Shown here one piece after another: positions 7,958 to 16,814 of a stretch of DNA of 63,448 nt. The translations under genes were made by a program, and so were the position numbers. Under the pieces are notes generated by a model, which was given only the letters and a program-made list of their open reading frames with translations, was not told the origin of the DNA and searched no databases. This stretch comes from an uncultured Phycisphaerales bacterium (GTDB taxonomy: Bacteria > Planctomycetota > Phycisphaerae > Phycisphaerales > UBA1924). The stretch's first letter is position 1, and each line of letters starts with the position of its first letter. The stretch is from the NCBI GenBank assembly GCA_937871915.1, contig CALMPG010000076.1, positions 1-63,448 of the forward strand, in the 5' to 3' direction.

Positions 7958-9228
7958 GCAACTCGATGAACACCCCCCGCCACAACTCCCGCGAAGGCGC
8001 GCCCCCCGGCGCGAGCATCGAGCCCGCGCCCGAAGCAACAGCGCAGTCCCAGGCCGACGAGCTCCTCGCCCACGGCCTGCTGACCTATCTCCACAACGAT
8101 CATCCTTCGGCCCAGAACGCCCGCGTCACCCGCGTCATGTCCGCCATCGCCGCCGAGCCCCTCCCCACCGCGGACGATGCGCCCGCGCCCTTCCGCTTCC
8201 GCATGCCCATCCGCAGCGTGCGTGGCTGGGTCGCCCTCGCCGCGTCCATCGGCCTTGTCGCCCTCGCGGGCTTCTTCGGCTTCCCCGGCGAGACCTCGGC
8301 CCAGGCCGTGGTGAAGCAGTCCATCGAGGCCATGCGTGCGGGCGTCGGCGGCGGAGATCGCCGCTACGAGGTCCGCCTCACCGTCCGCGCCGAGGACGGC
8401 CCCGAGCGCACGCTCGATCCCGCCATCGTGGACATGCGCTCGCCCGACCAGCTGCTCCTGCGCGTCCGCTCGCCCGAGGGCGACGACATCGTCGCCGGTC
8501 GCGACGGTATCGGCGACTGGTGCATCCGCCTCCCCCGCGACGGCGGCGGCATCGAGCGCGAGCACCCGCAGATGGCCTGGCCGCGCTGGTCCAGGGTCGG
8601 CGAGGAGTCCCTCTTCGCCGACTCGGTCGATCGCCTGCTCGAGGAGATGACCCGCGGCTACACCCTCTCGCGCCGGCCCGACGGCGTGCTCGAAGGCTCC
8701 ACCAAGCCCTTCCACCACATCATCGCGACCAAGAAGCGACTGCGATCTCCGGGCGGCGACACCGTCGAGATCTGGATCGACCCCGACACCAACGCCGTCG
8801 AGCGGATGGTCATGAAGTGGAACGACCAGCCCGACGATCGCCCCATGCGTCCGCGCGCCCCGCGCGCCGGCCCCGAAGGCGGCCCCGATGCCGACGGCGC
8901 CCCGGCGCGCCGCCACCGCCCGCGACCGTTCCCGCCCGAGCACGACGCCCCGGGTCCGGACGATGGCCCGCGGGGTGAACGCCCGGACCATCCGCCCGGC
9001 GGCCCCGACGGCCCGGTCGGCATCCCCGGCCTGGGCCCCGTGCCGCCCGGCGCATTCGGCCCCAGACCCCAAGGCCCGCAGAGCCAGGGCCCGCAGAGCC
9101 AGGGCCTTGAGGGTCCGGGCCGCGCCCCGGGCGACCGGCGCGGCCCGCCGAAGATGATCGTGATCCAGCGCGTCGATGCGCCGGTGTTCCCGGCGAACTG
9201 GTTCAGCCCCGAAACACACAACCAGTAG
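7954..9228 (+). CDS. membrane-anchored anti-sigma-like protein with RseB/LolA-like periplasmic domain and Pro/Gly-rich tail
   Basis: 424 aa, GTG start overlapping the sigma stop (GTGA). Residues 1-85 are cytoplasmic and could bind the sigma factor; no ZAS (HxxxCxxC) motif is seen. One membrane segment, WVALAASIGLVALAGFFGF, lies at about 90-110. Then comes a beta-rich domain with the look of RseB/LolA-type lipoprotein-binding folds (AVVKQSIEAMRAG, GDTVEIWIDPDTNAVERM). From about 290 on the protein is Pro/Gly/Arg low complexity with a PQSQG repeat, like the neighbouring divergent lipoprotein. The anti-sigma role is inferred from position and topology. Confidence 0.65.
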   Translation: MSNSMNTPRHNSREGAPPGASIEPAPEATAQSQADELLAHGLLTYLHNDHPSAQNARVTRVMSAIAAEPLPTADDAPAPFRFRMPIRSVRGWVALAASIGLVALAGFFGFPGETSAQAVVKQSIEAMRAGVGGGDRRYEVRLTVRAEDGPERTLDPAIVDMRSPDQLLLRVRSPEGDDIVAGRDGIGDWCIRLPRDGGGIEREHPQMAWPRWSRVGEESLFADSVDRLLEEMTRGYTLSRRPDGVLEGSTKPFHHIIATKKRLRSPGGDTVEIWIDPDTNAVERMVMKWNDQPDDRPMRPRAPRAGPEGGPDADGAPARRHRPRPFPPEHDAPGPDDGPRGERPDHPPGGPDGPVGIPGLGPVPPGAFGPRPQGPQSQGPQSQGLEGPGRAPGDRRGPPKMIVIQRVDAPVFPANWFSPETHNQ

Positions 9229-9240
9229 TCATTCCGAGCC

Positions 9241-9256
9241 CCCGCGGTCACGCGGG
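9241..9256. terminator. short GC hairpin between convergent genes
   Basis: CCCGCG-GTCA-CGCGGG forms a 6-bp stem 12 bp after the stop of the anti-sigma gene and before the convergent SPOR-like gene. No U-run follows, so it may be a weak terminator or another dispersed palindrome. Confidence 0.4.
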
Positions 9257-9317
9257 AGCCACAGAAGCCGCACGGCGCGCAGCCCGCGCTCGTTCTCCAC
9301 GGCTCCCCCGCGCCGAA

Positions 9318-10247
9318 TCAACCCTTGGGAATCTCCACCAGCCCGCTGCTCTGGAGCTGTTCCTTGCCGCCCTTGGGCTTCACCTTCACGCCCGCGCCGT
9401 TGTACAGGTTCAGCGGGTTCCGCTTCATCGCCTCGCGCAGTCTCGGGCTCACGTAGCTCGGAATCTGCGGATCGAAGTCCTTCTCGTCGAACACCCCCAC
9501 CGTCACCATGCTCATCGTCGGCCCGTGGTAGTAGAACGCCAGTTCCCCCTCCGAACGCAGCTTCGCCGCGGCCTCCTCCGCCGCGCTGCGAACCTCCTTG
9601 AGGTCCTCCTCCGTCGGGCTCCGCAGGTCGCGCCGGCCGTACGCCCCCACCTGCAGCGTGTAGAGCGCGCCGTCGCCGAACTGCTCCTTCGCCTTGGCGA
9701 GGTTGAACTTCGGCATCGAGCCGGCCATCTTCCACTCCAGCGGCGGGGAGAGCATCGCCGCGCCGTAGGGCCGCTCTCCCCCGACCTCCATCGCCTGGAT
9801 CCGCGCCAGCTCGGACTTCGCCTTGTCGTCCTCGGGCCCGCTGAAGTCGCCGACGGCGATGATCACCGAGTCGTTGCGCTTGGCGGCGTACGCCTCCGGC
9901 ACGCCCCCCTGGGTGCGGATCCACGCCAATCTCGTCGCGGCCCGCTGCTGGTAGTCCTCACCCTTGAACGCGCCCAGGCAGACGGCCCACCCCTTCGCGC
10001 CCGACTCGGCCTTGTCGCCGCCGGCGCCCGACGGACCGAAGAGCTTCTCCCCCTCGGCCTTGAGTTTGTCCCTGTCCGTGGCCTTGGTATCGGCGGGCTT
10101 GGTCGTCGTCGCCGGCTTGGCCTTCTTCCAGGGGCTGTGGTCGTCGGCCTGGGCCATCGCCAACGGCGCACCCACGATCGTCAACGCCAACGCCGCCACG
10201 ATCGCGGAGAAAAAACGCCCACTTGGTGAGAAACCCAAGATCATCAT
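9318..10247 (-). CDS. exported SPOR-like repeat protein
   Basis: 309 aa with a signal peptide (FFSAIVAALALTIVGAPLAMAQA) and then a Lys/Thr-rich linker. Two regions resemble SPOR-type peptidoglycan-binding folds: WAVCLGAFKGEDYQQRAATR with SVIIAVGDFSG, and YTLQVGAYGRRD with MVTVGVFDEKDF. Family SPOR domains bind denuded glycan strands at division sites; that function here is an inference from the aromatic-G-x-F/Y pattern. AAGGA lies 8 nt before the first of two adjacent ATGs. It is transcribed alone, convergent with the anti-sigma gene. Confidence 0.6.
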   Translation of the reverse strand: MMILGFSPSGRFFSAIVAALALTIVGAPLAMAQADDHSPWKKAKPATTTKPADTKATDRDKLKAEGEKLFGPSGAGGDKAESGAKGWAVCLGAFKGEDYQQRAATRLAWIRTQGGVPEAYAAKRNDSVIIAVGDFSGPEDDKAKSELARIQAMEVGGERPYGAAMLSPPLEWKMAGSMPKFNLAKAKEQFGDGALYTLQVGAYGRRDLRSPTEEDLKEVRSAAEEAAAKLRSEGELAFYYHGPTMSMVTVGVFDEKDFDPQIPSYVSPRLREAMKRNPLNLYNGAGVKVKPKGGKEQLQSSGLVEIPKG

Positions 10248-10501
10248 AAATGTTTTCCTTGCAGAGAGTTGCGCACCAATACCGGGACGGCGATTCGGGC
10301 CTTTGTGCAGCGATTTGGCCCCCGCGGTCGATGACTATAGGGCCGGGCGAGACCATCGCCCGTGCCAGTGCTGCCGGGCAAGGATGGCCGCGCAGTGTCG
10401 GCGAAGGATCGCGACGCTCCCCCCCGTATTCCTCCCGTGCCGGCCGCAGAGTGACGCCCAGACGCCTCGCTTCGGTCTGAACGGGAAAGGAGCCCATGCC
10501 C

Positions 10502-10786
10502 ATGAACTCGATCACCTCGACCAACTCCATCTCCTCCACCCCCTCCCTCCGCCTGGGCGAAGACTCGTTCTCTCGTCGGGTGGAGCCCAAGCCCCTCGCC
10601 CTGAGCCGGGCCCCGGATCGGGTGGAACTCTCCGACGCCGCCCGCCAGGCCGCGTCGCAGGCCCCCGTCCGCCTCGACCTGGTCTCCCGAGTCCGCGAGC
10701 AGATCGCCGCGGGGACGTACGACTCGCCCGAGCGGACCGACGCGGCCGTGCTCGACATGACCCGGTCTCTTCGCTCGGGCGGCTGA
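10502..10786 (+). CDS. flgM: FlgM-like anti-sigma-28 protein
   Basis: 94 aa. The C-terminal half (DRVELSDAARQAA, VRLDLVSRVREQIAAGTYD, AAVLDMTRSL) matches the FlgM pattern of a VxLS motif, a helix, then I..GTY and a final helix that clamps sigma-28 (FliA). The N-terminal half is Ser/Thr-rich and probably disordered, as in FlgM. The ATG at 10502 has AGGAG 9 nt upstream; the ATG at 10496 is too close to it. No flagellar gene is in the window, so it is an isolated copy. The call rests on the short motif only. Confidence 0.6.
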   Translation: MNSITSTNSISSTPSLRLGEDSFSRRVEPKPLALSRAPDRVELSDAARQAASQAPVRLDLVSRVREQIAAGTYDSPERTDAAVLDMTRSLRSGG

Positions 10787-10885
10787 ATCGAAAGTTCAGA
10801 GCACACAGTTCAAAGTTCAGAGTTCAAATGGGCGCCGCGTTTCGGCTGTTCATTTGAACTTTGTGCTTTGACGCTTTGAGCTTTC
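10787..10885. repeat. inverted heptamer-type repeat (AGTTCAA/AGTTCAG)
   Basis: Directly after the FlgM-like stop, AT-richer units of seven to eight bases (AGTTCAGAGCACAC, AGTTCAAAGTTCAGAGTTCAAA) face a partly complementary arm (TTTGAACTTTGTGCTTTGACGCTTTGAGCTTT). They form a long imperfect hairpin between convergent genes and may end transcription from both sides. The same family recurs at 16815-16907 and around 62172-62640. Confidence 0.7.
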
Positions 10886-12040
10886 TCAGGTCCTCATCCA
10901 CGACACGCTCGCGATGGCGATCGGGCACAGGATCACCACCGGCACGAACACGCCGAACCCCGGCGGCAGGCCCGGGTACGCCACCGACGAGAGCAGGATC
11001 CCGCCCATGAGCGAGAGGATCCCCACCGGGGCGCACTTGAGCGACTGCACCATCATGTTCTTGGGCTCGCGCGTCAGGAAGAACGGCATCGTGATCACCA
11101 GGGCCAGCAGGCTCGAGAGCGTCTGGCTCACGCGCCCCCACCGGATGCGCTGGAGTTTCTCCCGCACCTCCGCCCGGCTGTTGCGCACCAGCTCGGAGAT
11201 CTGCCCCCACGAGAGCGTCTGGCTGAACGCCTCGAACCGCTTGAGCTTGAGAACCTCCGGCGAGAGGTCCGTCTGGATCTTCGCCGGCGGGGGCGGCGGG
11301 ACCTCGCCCGTGGCCGTGCCCCCCTCCGAGAGCGCCAGGGGCTGCACCCACGCGCCGCTGAGCACCCATCCATCGGTCTCCCACACGGCCCTGGCCGCGT
11401 GGATCGCCCGCTGGCCCCCGGGCGGGGAGATCACCTCCGCCCCCGCCGCGCCGCCGCGGTCGCGCTCCCACACCGTCAGGTTCTCCATCACGCCCGCGAC
11501 GGGATCGAACGTCTCGGCCAGGAACACCCGCCCGGAGGCGTCGGGGATGAGCGTCACGCGGAACTGGGCCCACGACCGCTTGCCGATGTCGCTCGGATCG
11601 CGCGTGAGCAGCGGCGCGATGGCCGGGTTGCTCAGCACCACCTCCGAGTTGATCCACCGCAGGGCCATGACGCCGATCGCCACGAGCAGCACCGGGCGGG
11701 CCGCGCGGTGCAGGCTGATCCCGCCCGCGAGCACCGCGACCATCTCCCGGTGGCGCACCAGCTGCGTGAAGGTGAACCCCATCGCGGCCACGAGCACCAG
11801 CCCCACCATGTAGTTGAACAGTTGCAGGAGCTTGGGCCACCAGATGTCGATCACGCCCAGCGCGATCAGCGCCGTCCGCCGGATCGCCCCCGCGTCCGGG
11901 TCCATCTTCGCCACGGCCTCGATGTACTTGTCGATGTTCAGCGACACATCCACCGCCACCACGAACGAGAACAGCACCACCAGCAACGCGATCACGTTGA
12001 AGAGATACTGCCGGGCGATGTAGCGGTCGAGCGTGTTCAT
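10886..12040 (-). CDS. LptF/LptG-family lipopolysaccharide export permease
   Basis: 384 aa, YjgP/YjgQ (LptF/LptG) family, an inner-membrane subunit that works with LptB to extract lipopolysaccharide. It starts with the family-typical MNTLDRYIARQYLFNVIALL. Three N-terminal membrane segments lie at about 12-125 (WPKLLQLFNYMVGLVLVAAM), a periplasmic beta-jellyroll at 130-280, and three C-terminal segments at 310-384 (LLALVITMPFFLTREPKN). It is the last gene of a leftward cluster whose first gene is another member of the same family, so the pair could be the LptF/LptG heterodimer. lptB is 22 kb away. Confidence 0.85.
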   Translation of the reverse strand: MNTLDRYIARQYLFNVIALLVVLFSFVVAVDVSLNIDKYIEAVAKMDPDAGAIRRTALIALGVIDIWWPKLLQLFNYMVGLVLVAAMGFTFTQLVRHREMVAVLAGGISLHRAARPVLLVAIGVMALRWINSEVVLSNPAIAPLLTRDPSDIGKRSWAQFRVTLIPDASGRVFLAETFDPVAGVMENLTVWERDRGGAAGAEVISPPGGQRAIHAARAVWETDGWVLSGAWVQPLALSEGGTATGEVPPPPPAKIQTDLSPEVLKLKRFEAFSQTLSWGQISELVRNSRAEVREKLQRIRWGRVSQTLSSLLALVITMPFFLTREPKNMMVQSLKCAPVGILSLMGGILLSSVAYPGLPPGFGVFVPVVILCPIAIASVSWMRT

Positions 12041-12049
12041 GGAATCCGG

Positions 12050-12162
12050 ACTTCACCGCCGAGAGCACCGAGAACACCGAGAGAGCGTTTGGGCTTGTTC
12101 TGTACCATCCCCTCTTCCGCCTCTCTCTGTGCCCTCGGTGCACTCGGTGGTGAACGCCTCGT
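12050..12162. repeat. inverted heptamer-type repeat (GAGCACC/CTCGGTG)
   Basis: The left arm reads CACCGCCGAGAGCACCGAG followed by AACACCGAGAGAG. The right arm reads CTCTCTGTGCCCTCGGTGCACTCGGTGG. The arms are complementary with seven-base periodicity (ACCGAGA/CTCGGTG) around a spacer of about 45 bp. It lies between the PAP2 and LptF/G genes. Confidence 0.7.
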
Positions 12163-13002
12163 TCAAGCCCCGATGGGCACTCCGCGGTTGTTCCGCCGGT
12201 CCCAAGCGTAGAAGAGGTGGAAGGCCCCGAACGCCAGGGCCGCCCCCGCCACCACGTCCGACAGATAGTGCGCCCCCACCGCGACGCGGCCGAGCGCACA
12301 GAGCACCGCCGAGCCCCACAGCACCCACCGCCATCGCGGCAAGAGCACCCCCGCCGCCAGCGCGCCCCCGAACGCCACCGCCGCGTGGCTCGACGCCAGC
12401 CCCAGCCCCGAGGCGTTCCAGAACCGCTCACTCAACACGCCCGACCCCGGCCACGGCCTGAACTGGTAGTACCCGTCCATCGCCTCCGGCCGCATCCGGC
12501 GCGTCAGCAGCTTCATCGCCTCCGCCGCAAGGCCCGCCGCGCCAGGCACGAGCACCACGAACACGCCCCGCCGCAGCCCCGCCTTCACCCTCGCCCCATC
12601 CGTCCCGGCCCAGTGCCGGAAGATGAACACCAGCGCCAGAGCAATCCACGGCCACATCCGCCCGTACAGATACAGCGCTCCGTAGCCGATCGCCGCCGCC
12701 GCCTCCCCGATCGCCTGCCCCCGCATCCGCAGCGCGCCGCGAAGCAACACGAGCAGCGTCTCCCACGCGAGCGAGTCCTCGAGCCATTGCAGCGTCGGCC
12801 TCCCGGCCCGCGTCACCATCAGCCACACCGCCCGGTCCCACCCGCACGCGACCACGAACGCCACCAGCCACCACCCGGCCCGCGCGCCCCGACGGCGTTT
12901 CGGACTCGCGGGGGCCTCCACCGGCGCGCCACTCGCCGGAGTCGGCACGGCGTCGGGGCCCACGGGCTTGGTCGGTGGAGGCGAACTCGTCGAAGTCGTC
13001 AA
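12163..13002 (-). CDS. PAP2-family membrane phosphatase
   Basis: 279 aa, phosphatidic-acid phosphatase type 2 superfamily, an integral membrane enzyme that removes phosphate from lipid phosphates such as undecaprenyl-PP or lipid A. The three signature blocks are visible in order: K-x6-RP as KLLTRRMRP, SSHAA (the PSGH block), and R-x5-H-x3-D as RVAVGAHYLSD. Five or six membrane helices surround them. The open frame extends to 13854 but overlaps the upstream gene; the TTG at 13002 is chosen because it overlaps the upstream stop by 4 bp (TTGA) with GGAGG just ahead. It may act on the lipid product of its coupled glycosyltransferase neighbour. Confidence 0.83.
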   Translation of the reverse strand: MTTSTSSPPPTKPVGPDAVPTPASGAPVEAPASPKRRRGARAGWWLVAFVVACGWDRAVWLMVTRAGRPTLQWLEDSLAWETLLVLLRGALRMRGQAIGEAAAAIGYGALYLYGRMWPWIALALVFIFRHWAGTDGARVKAGLRRGVFVVLVPGAAGLAAEAMKLLTRRMRPEAMDGYYQFRPWPGSGVLSERFWNASGLGLASSHAAVAFGGALAAGVLLPRWRWVLWGSAVLCALGRVAVGAHYLSDVVAGAALAFGAFHLFYAWDRRNNRGVPIGA

Positions 13003-14882
13003 GGAGCCTCCGTGCGCGGTGGTGGTGTCGCGGGCGCCTCGGGCGCCCGCGCGCTGGGCCCCCGGTATCCGTACCCAAGATACGCCGACCGATCCGCCTT
13101 CCCCTCGCCGCGCAGTTTCCCGCCCGGGATCGGCTCGACGCGCTCGAACATCCGCTCCCACACCGCCAGCGCCTCGGGCCGCATCGACGTCACGATCACC
13201 GCGGGGCGCCCCAGCAGCCACGGCTGGTCCAGGCGCGTGTGGGCCCACAGGTCGAACTGCGACCGCCGCCCGCCCGTCTGCACCATGGCGCACACCACGC
13301 GCGGCCGGTCGATGCGGCTCACCCCGGGGGCGATCCGCTCCCCCTCCGGCGAGACGCGCGGCGGGGCGGGCGCCTCGCGGGGCTTGAGGTAGTAGGAGAG
13401 CTGGCTCGCCCGCCCGTAGTGCTGCGCGACCACGAACGCCTCCACGCCCCGGTCCATCTCCAGCCCGCGCACAAGTTCCTGCACGTGCCGGGCCATCTCC
13501 CTGGCCCCGCGCACGCGCCCGGCCAGATCGCGATCCGTCGGCGCGCGACCCGTGACCGACTCGAAGGCCCGCCGGAACCACGTCTGCCGGTTGAGCGCAC
13601 TCGCCCCGTCGGCCACGACGTCCAACCCGTGGACGGGCACCGCCGCAACCACCGCGTACCAGATGCCGATCCGCCAGAGCACCACGCGGGCCCGCTTGTG
13701 ATCCTCGGCGCGCCGGCGCGCCGCCACCGCGTCCACGCCCGCCCACGCCGCGAGCGGCACGAGGGTCGCGTACGCGGCCATCGGCCAGTTCCCCTCCGGC
13801 TCGGCGATGAGCGCGACGATCGCGTAGAACACCAGGATCGGCGTCGCCGCGCACGAGAGCAGCAACCGCCCCGCGTGCCTCGGATCACCCCGATCCGTGC
13901 CGCGCATCGTCCGCCACGCCAGAGCGCACCCGAGCACGATCCACGGCCCCACCATCGCGACCTGCTGAGCGATGAGTTCCGGCAGCCAGACCGGCGACCA
14001 CGACGACCCGCCCGCGCTCACCGGCACATCCCCGGCGCGCAGGCCCAGATGCCCGAGCAGGTGCGCCAGCGTCGGCCACCCGTTGATCTGGTTCCAATAC
14101 ACCACCGGGGCGAGCCCCGCCAGCGCGATCGCCACGCCCGCCGCCAGCCACGCCCTGGTCGCGCGCGTCGGCAGCAGCGGCCCCCGCTCGCGCCGCGTCA
14201 AGATCAGAAACAGCACCAGCCCCGGCACCAGCAGCAGCATGGTGTACTTGAACAGGAACCCGACCGCCACCGCGAGCCCCACCGCCGCCCACCACACGCC
14301 GCGCCACCCGGCGTCCACTCCCCACTGAGCGTCTTCCTCCCCCTCCCGCGGCCCCGCGTGCGTCAACGCCTTCGCGAACGCCCAGCACCCCACCGCCCAG
14401 CACGCCACATACGGCGCATCGATCGTCATGATGATCCCGGCCCCCTGCAGCACCGGCACGATCGAGTACGCCAGCGCCGCCGCCAGCCCCACCCGCGCCG
14501 GCGAGGCCCACCCGCGCACCGCTTCCCCCGCCCGCACCCACGCGTCCACCGCCAGATTCCGCGCCAGCGCCCCCGCCGCCAATGCCCCGATCGCCGAGAA
14601 GACCGCCGACGGCAGGCGCACGGCCCACTCCGCCTCCCCGAAGAACTGCCCCGAGAGCCAGATCGCCCACGCCACGCCCGGGCCCTTGGAGTAGTACGAC
14701 CAGTCCAGATGCTTCGACCACAGCCAGTACTGCGCCTCGTCCTCGATCAGGTCGTACCCGCACAACCAGACCAGGTACACCACCCGGGCCGCGAGGATCG
14801 CCAGCACCAGCAGCGCGGCCGGCCAGAGCGAGACCCTCACTTCTCGCTCGGCGTCGGGGCTGGTGGTCTCTTCGTCGCTCAT
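12999..14882 (-). CDS. membrane glycosyltransferase, GT39/ArnT-like
   Basis: 627 aa. Polytopic transferase of the dolichyl/undecaprenyl-phosphate-sugar-dependent GT-C fold (PMT, ArnT and relatives), moving a sugar from a lipid carrier to lipid A, protein or another acceptor. The first periplasmic loop has the catalytic-type acidic motif IEDEAQYWLWSKHLD, followed by YYSKGPGVAWAIWL. About 11 membrane helices are visible, then a soluble C-terminal domain from about 440. The ATG at 14882 gives a better start than the GTG at 14903. It is coupled to the PAP2 gene by a 4-bp overlap. Gene order suggests LPS or lipid A decoration. Confidence 0.83.
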   Translation of the reverse strand: MSDEETTSPDAEREVRVSLWPAALLVLAILAARVVYLVWLCGYDLIEDEAQYWLWSKHLDWSYYSKGPGVAWAIWLSGQFFGEAEWAVRLPSAVFSAIGALAAGALARNLAVDAWVRAGEAVRGWASPARVGLAAALAYSIVPVLQGAGIIMTIDAPYVACWAVGCWAFAKALTHAGPREGEEDAQWGVDAGWRGVWWAAVGLAVAVGFLFKYTMLLLVPGLVLFLILTRRERGPLLPTRATRAWLAAGVAIALAGLAPVVYWNQINGWPTLAHLLGHLGLRAGDVPVSAGGSSWSPVWLPELIAQQVAMVGPWIVLGCALAWRTMRGTDRGDPRHAGRLLLSCAATPILVFYAIVALIAEPEGNWPMAAYATLVPLAAWAGVDAVAARRRAEDHKRARVVLWRIGIWYAVVAAVPVHGLDVVADGASALNRQTWFRRAFESVTGRAPTDRDLAGRVRGAREMARHVQELVRGLEMDRGVEAFVVAQHYGRASQLSYYLKPREAPAPPRVSPEGERIAPGVSRIDRPRVVCAMVQTGGRRSQFDLWAHTRLDQPWLLGRPAVIVTSMRPEALAVWERMFERVEPIPGGKLRGEGKADRSAYLGYGYRGPSARAPEAPATPPPRTEAP

Positions 14883-14896
14883 GCCTGTGCCCTGCG

Positions 14897-14914
14897 CCGC
14901 CACCGGCGTGGCGG
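14897..14914. repeat. short palindrome related to type A arms
   Basis: CCGCCAC-CGGC-GTGGCGG forms a 7-bp perfect stem in the 43-bp gap between two envelope genes. The arms are those of type A; the loop differs (CGGC instead of TCC/GGA). Confidence 0.5.
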
Positions 14915-14925
14915 GCCTCCCCCCA

Positions 14926-16800
14926 TCAGCGCCTGCGAAGCCCCACCAACTCCACCACCGCCAGCGCGCCCAGCGCGGCCACGCCCGCCCAGAGCACCGG
15001 CAGCCCCACGATCCCGTTGCCGTGCGTGAGCTGCTGCCCCCCGCTGATGGCCAGCACCGTCGCCAGCGCGGGGAAGAACGCCCACAGATACACCGTCAGC
15101 GGGAGCGCATCGCGCAGCCGCATCGCCATCACCGACCCGACGAGCACCATCACCAGGCACGCCACGCTCATCGCGTAGCGCTCGTGCTCCTTGCTGAGCA
15201 CCTCGTTGAGCAGCCCGCGCACATCCCCGGTGAGCTTCGCCAGGGCGGGCGCGACGACCGGCTCGTCCGACGGCTTCTCCAAGATCCGCCTCTTCGCGTC
15301 GCGGATAACCTCGTTCGTCGAGTCCCCCACCACCGAGCGGATCTCCGACCGGGGCAGGCCCACCCGCCCGACCCCCGGGCGGTAGACCACCATCTGCTCC
15401 CCCTCGGTCACCACGGCGCCCTTGAACGTCTCGCCCGTGGCGAGCGTGATCGTCGAGAGCGGGCGCGTGGTGTCCTCCACGTCGTAGGTCAGGTCCGCCA
15501 GGGCCCGCTGCTCCGCCTGCCCGACCGCCGTGGCCACATCCGGATCGGGCGAGGCCGCCTCGCCGTCGGGGCCGACCTGCACCGCCGCGACGTTGAGGAG
15601 CTGGATCGTCATCGTCGGCGGGCCGCGGTCGGGATCGTGGCCGGAGGGCAGCCGCAGGAACGCGCTCTTGGCGATCTGCTTCTGGGCCTTCCCGCCCACC
15701 GGCGCCATCTCGACGACGATGTCTCGCCCCGTCGTGGGCGGCAGGATCTGGAAGACCCACGGATCGCGTTCCCGCTTTCCGCTCTCGTTCTCCCTGAACG
15801 TCGAGCGCACGCCGGAGGCCCGCAGCGTCACGCCCTGACGGTACGGATCAAGAAACCTCGCCACGCCCGTCGTCTTCAGGGACTGATCGATCGCGTCCAC
15901 GGCCCGCCGCTGGTCCACCAGCATCGCCAGGGCCCGCTTGTCCTTGTCGATGCGGTCGATCCGCTCGGGCTCGGCCCGCAGCGCGTGGAGCTCGCTGAAG
16001 GAGAGGAACTTCACGTTGTCGCTGAACGCGTTGGGGATCAGCAGCGGCTTGACCATCTCATCGCCCGCGGCCCGGAACCCCGGCCCCGCGGCGACCATGT
16101 CCGTCGGACGGATGATCACCTGCGTCATCGGCTTGTCGGCCGAGAGCCCCGGACGCGTCACGTTGGTCCGCCGCAGCCACACCCCCGCGTTGCGGGCCAG
16201 CCCCTGGCTGATGATCTGCCCCTTCTCGTTGGTCCGCACGACCAGCAGGCCGCCGAGCCACAGCCGGTCGTACGACCCCGAGGCCGGGTCCGGCCCGAGT
16301 TGCTTGACCACGTCGGCGTACACGAACGTCCCGTCAACATTGAGCGCCTCGCCCCGCTGCACGGTGTTGACGATCCACTTGGCCGCGTCCTGGGCCACGA
16401 GCTCCGACATCCCCTTGAGAAACCGGGGGATGATCGAGTTCGAGAGCGCGAGCAGGATCCCCGCCAGCACGATGCCGCTGAAGGCCGCGGGCACGAGCAT
16501 CGATCGGTGGCTGATCCCCGCCGCGTGCACCGCCGTGAGCTCGTTGTCAGTCGCCATCCGGTGGTACGCCAGCGTGGCCCCGAAGCACGCGGCGAAGGGC
16601 AGCGCATATTGCAGCATCGGCACCATCGCCAGGAACATGAACTTGAGCGTGTCCTCGGGGCCGAGTTTGCCGTCGGCCAGCGGCTTGACGGCCGCGGCGA
16701 AGGCGATCACCGTCACCAGCACGCCCGTCGTCAGCAGGACCAGTTTCCACAGGTCCGCGAGGAGGTAGAGCCAGAGGATGAAGGGGGGGCGGCGGTGCAT
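14926..16800 (-). CDS. LptF/LptG-family lipopolysaccharide export permease
   Basis: 624 aa from the ATG at 16800 (the frame is open to 16833 but that start lies in repeat sequence). N-terminal membrane segments LVLLTTGVLVTVIAFAAAV and AMVPMLQYALPFAACFGATL, then the family-typical ATDNELTAVHAAGISHRSML, a long periplasmic region at about 130-500, and C-terminal helices (ACLVMVLVGSVMAMRL). It is longer than the usual 360-400 aa because the periplasmic part is expanded. It heads a leftward cluster: permease, glycosyltransferase, PAP2, second permease. Confidence 0.82.
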   Translation of the reverse strand: MHRRPPFILWLYLLADLWKLVLLTTGVLVTVIAFAAAVKPLADGKLGPEDTLKFMFLAMVPMLQYALPFAACFGATLAYHRMATDNELTAVHAAGISHRSMLVPAAFSGIVLAGILLALSNSIIPRFLKGMSELVAQDAAKWIVNTVQRGEALNVDGTFVYADVVKQLGPDPASGSYDRLWLGGLLVVRTNEKGQIISQGLARNAGVWLRRTNVTRPGLSADKPMTQVIIRPTDMVAAGPGFRAAGDEMVKPLLIPNAFSDNVKFLSFSELHALRAEPERIDRIDKDKRALAMLVDQRRAVDAIDQSLKTTGVARFLDPYRQGVTLRASGVRSTFRENESGKRERDPWVFQILPPTTGRDIVVEMAPVGGKAQKQIAKSAFLRLPSGHDPDRGPPTMTIQLLNVAAVQVGPDGEAASPDPDVATAVGQAEQRALADLTYDVEDTTRPLSTITLATGETFKGAVVTEGEQMVVYRPGVGRVGLPRSEIRSVVGDSTNEVIRDAKRRILEKPSDEPVVAPALAKLTGDVRGLLNEVLSKEHERYAMSVACLVMVLVGSVMAMRLRDALPLTVYLWAFFPALATVLAISGGQQLTHGNGIVGLPVLWAGVAALGALAVVELVGLRRR

Positions 16801-16814
16801 TGGGGCGGGGGAGG

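Noticed and set aside
10787..10885. AT-rich TTCAAAT strings as a tRNA T-loop
   Set aside because: No acceptor or anticodon stem could be built; the strings belong to the heptamer-type repeat. No tRNA was found in any gap.
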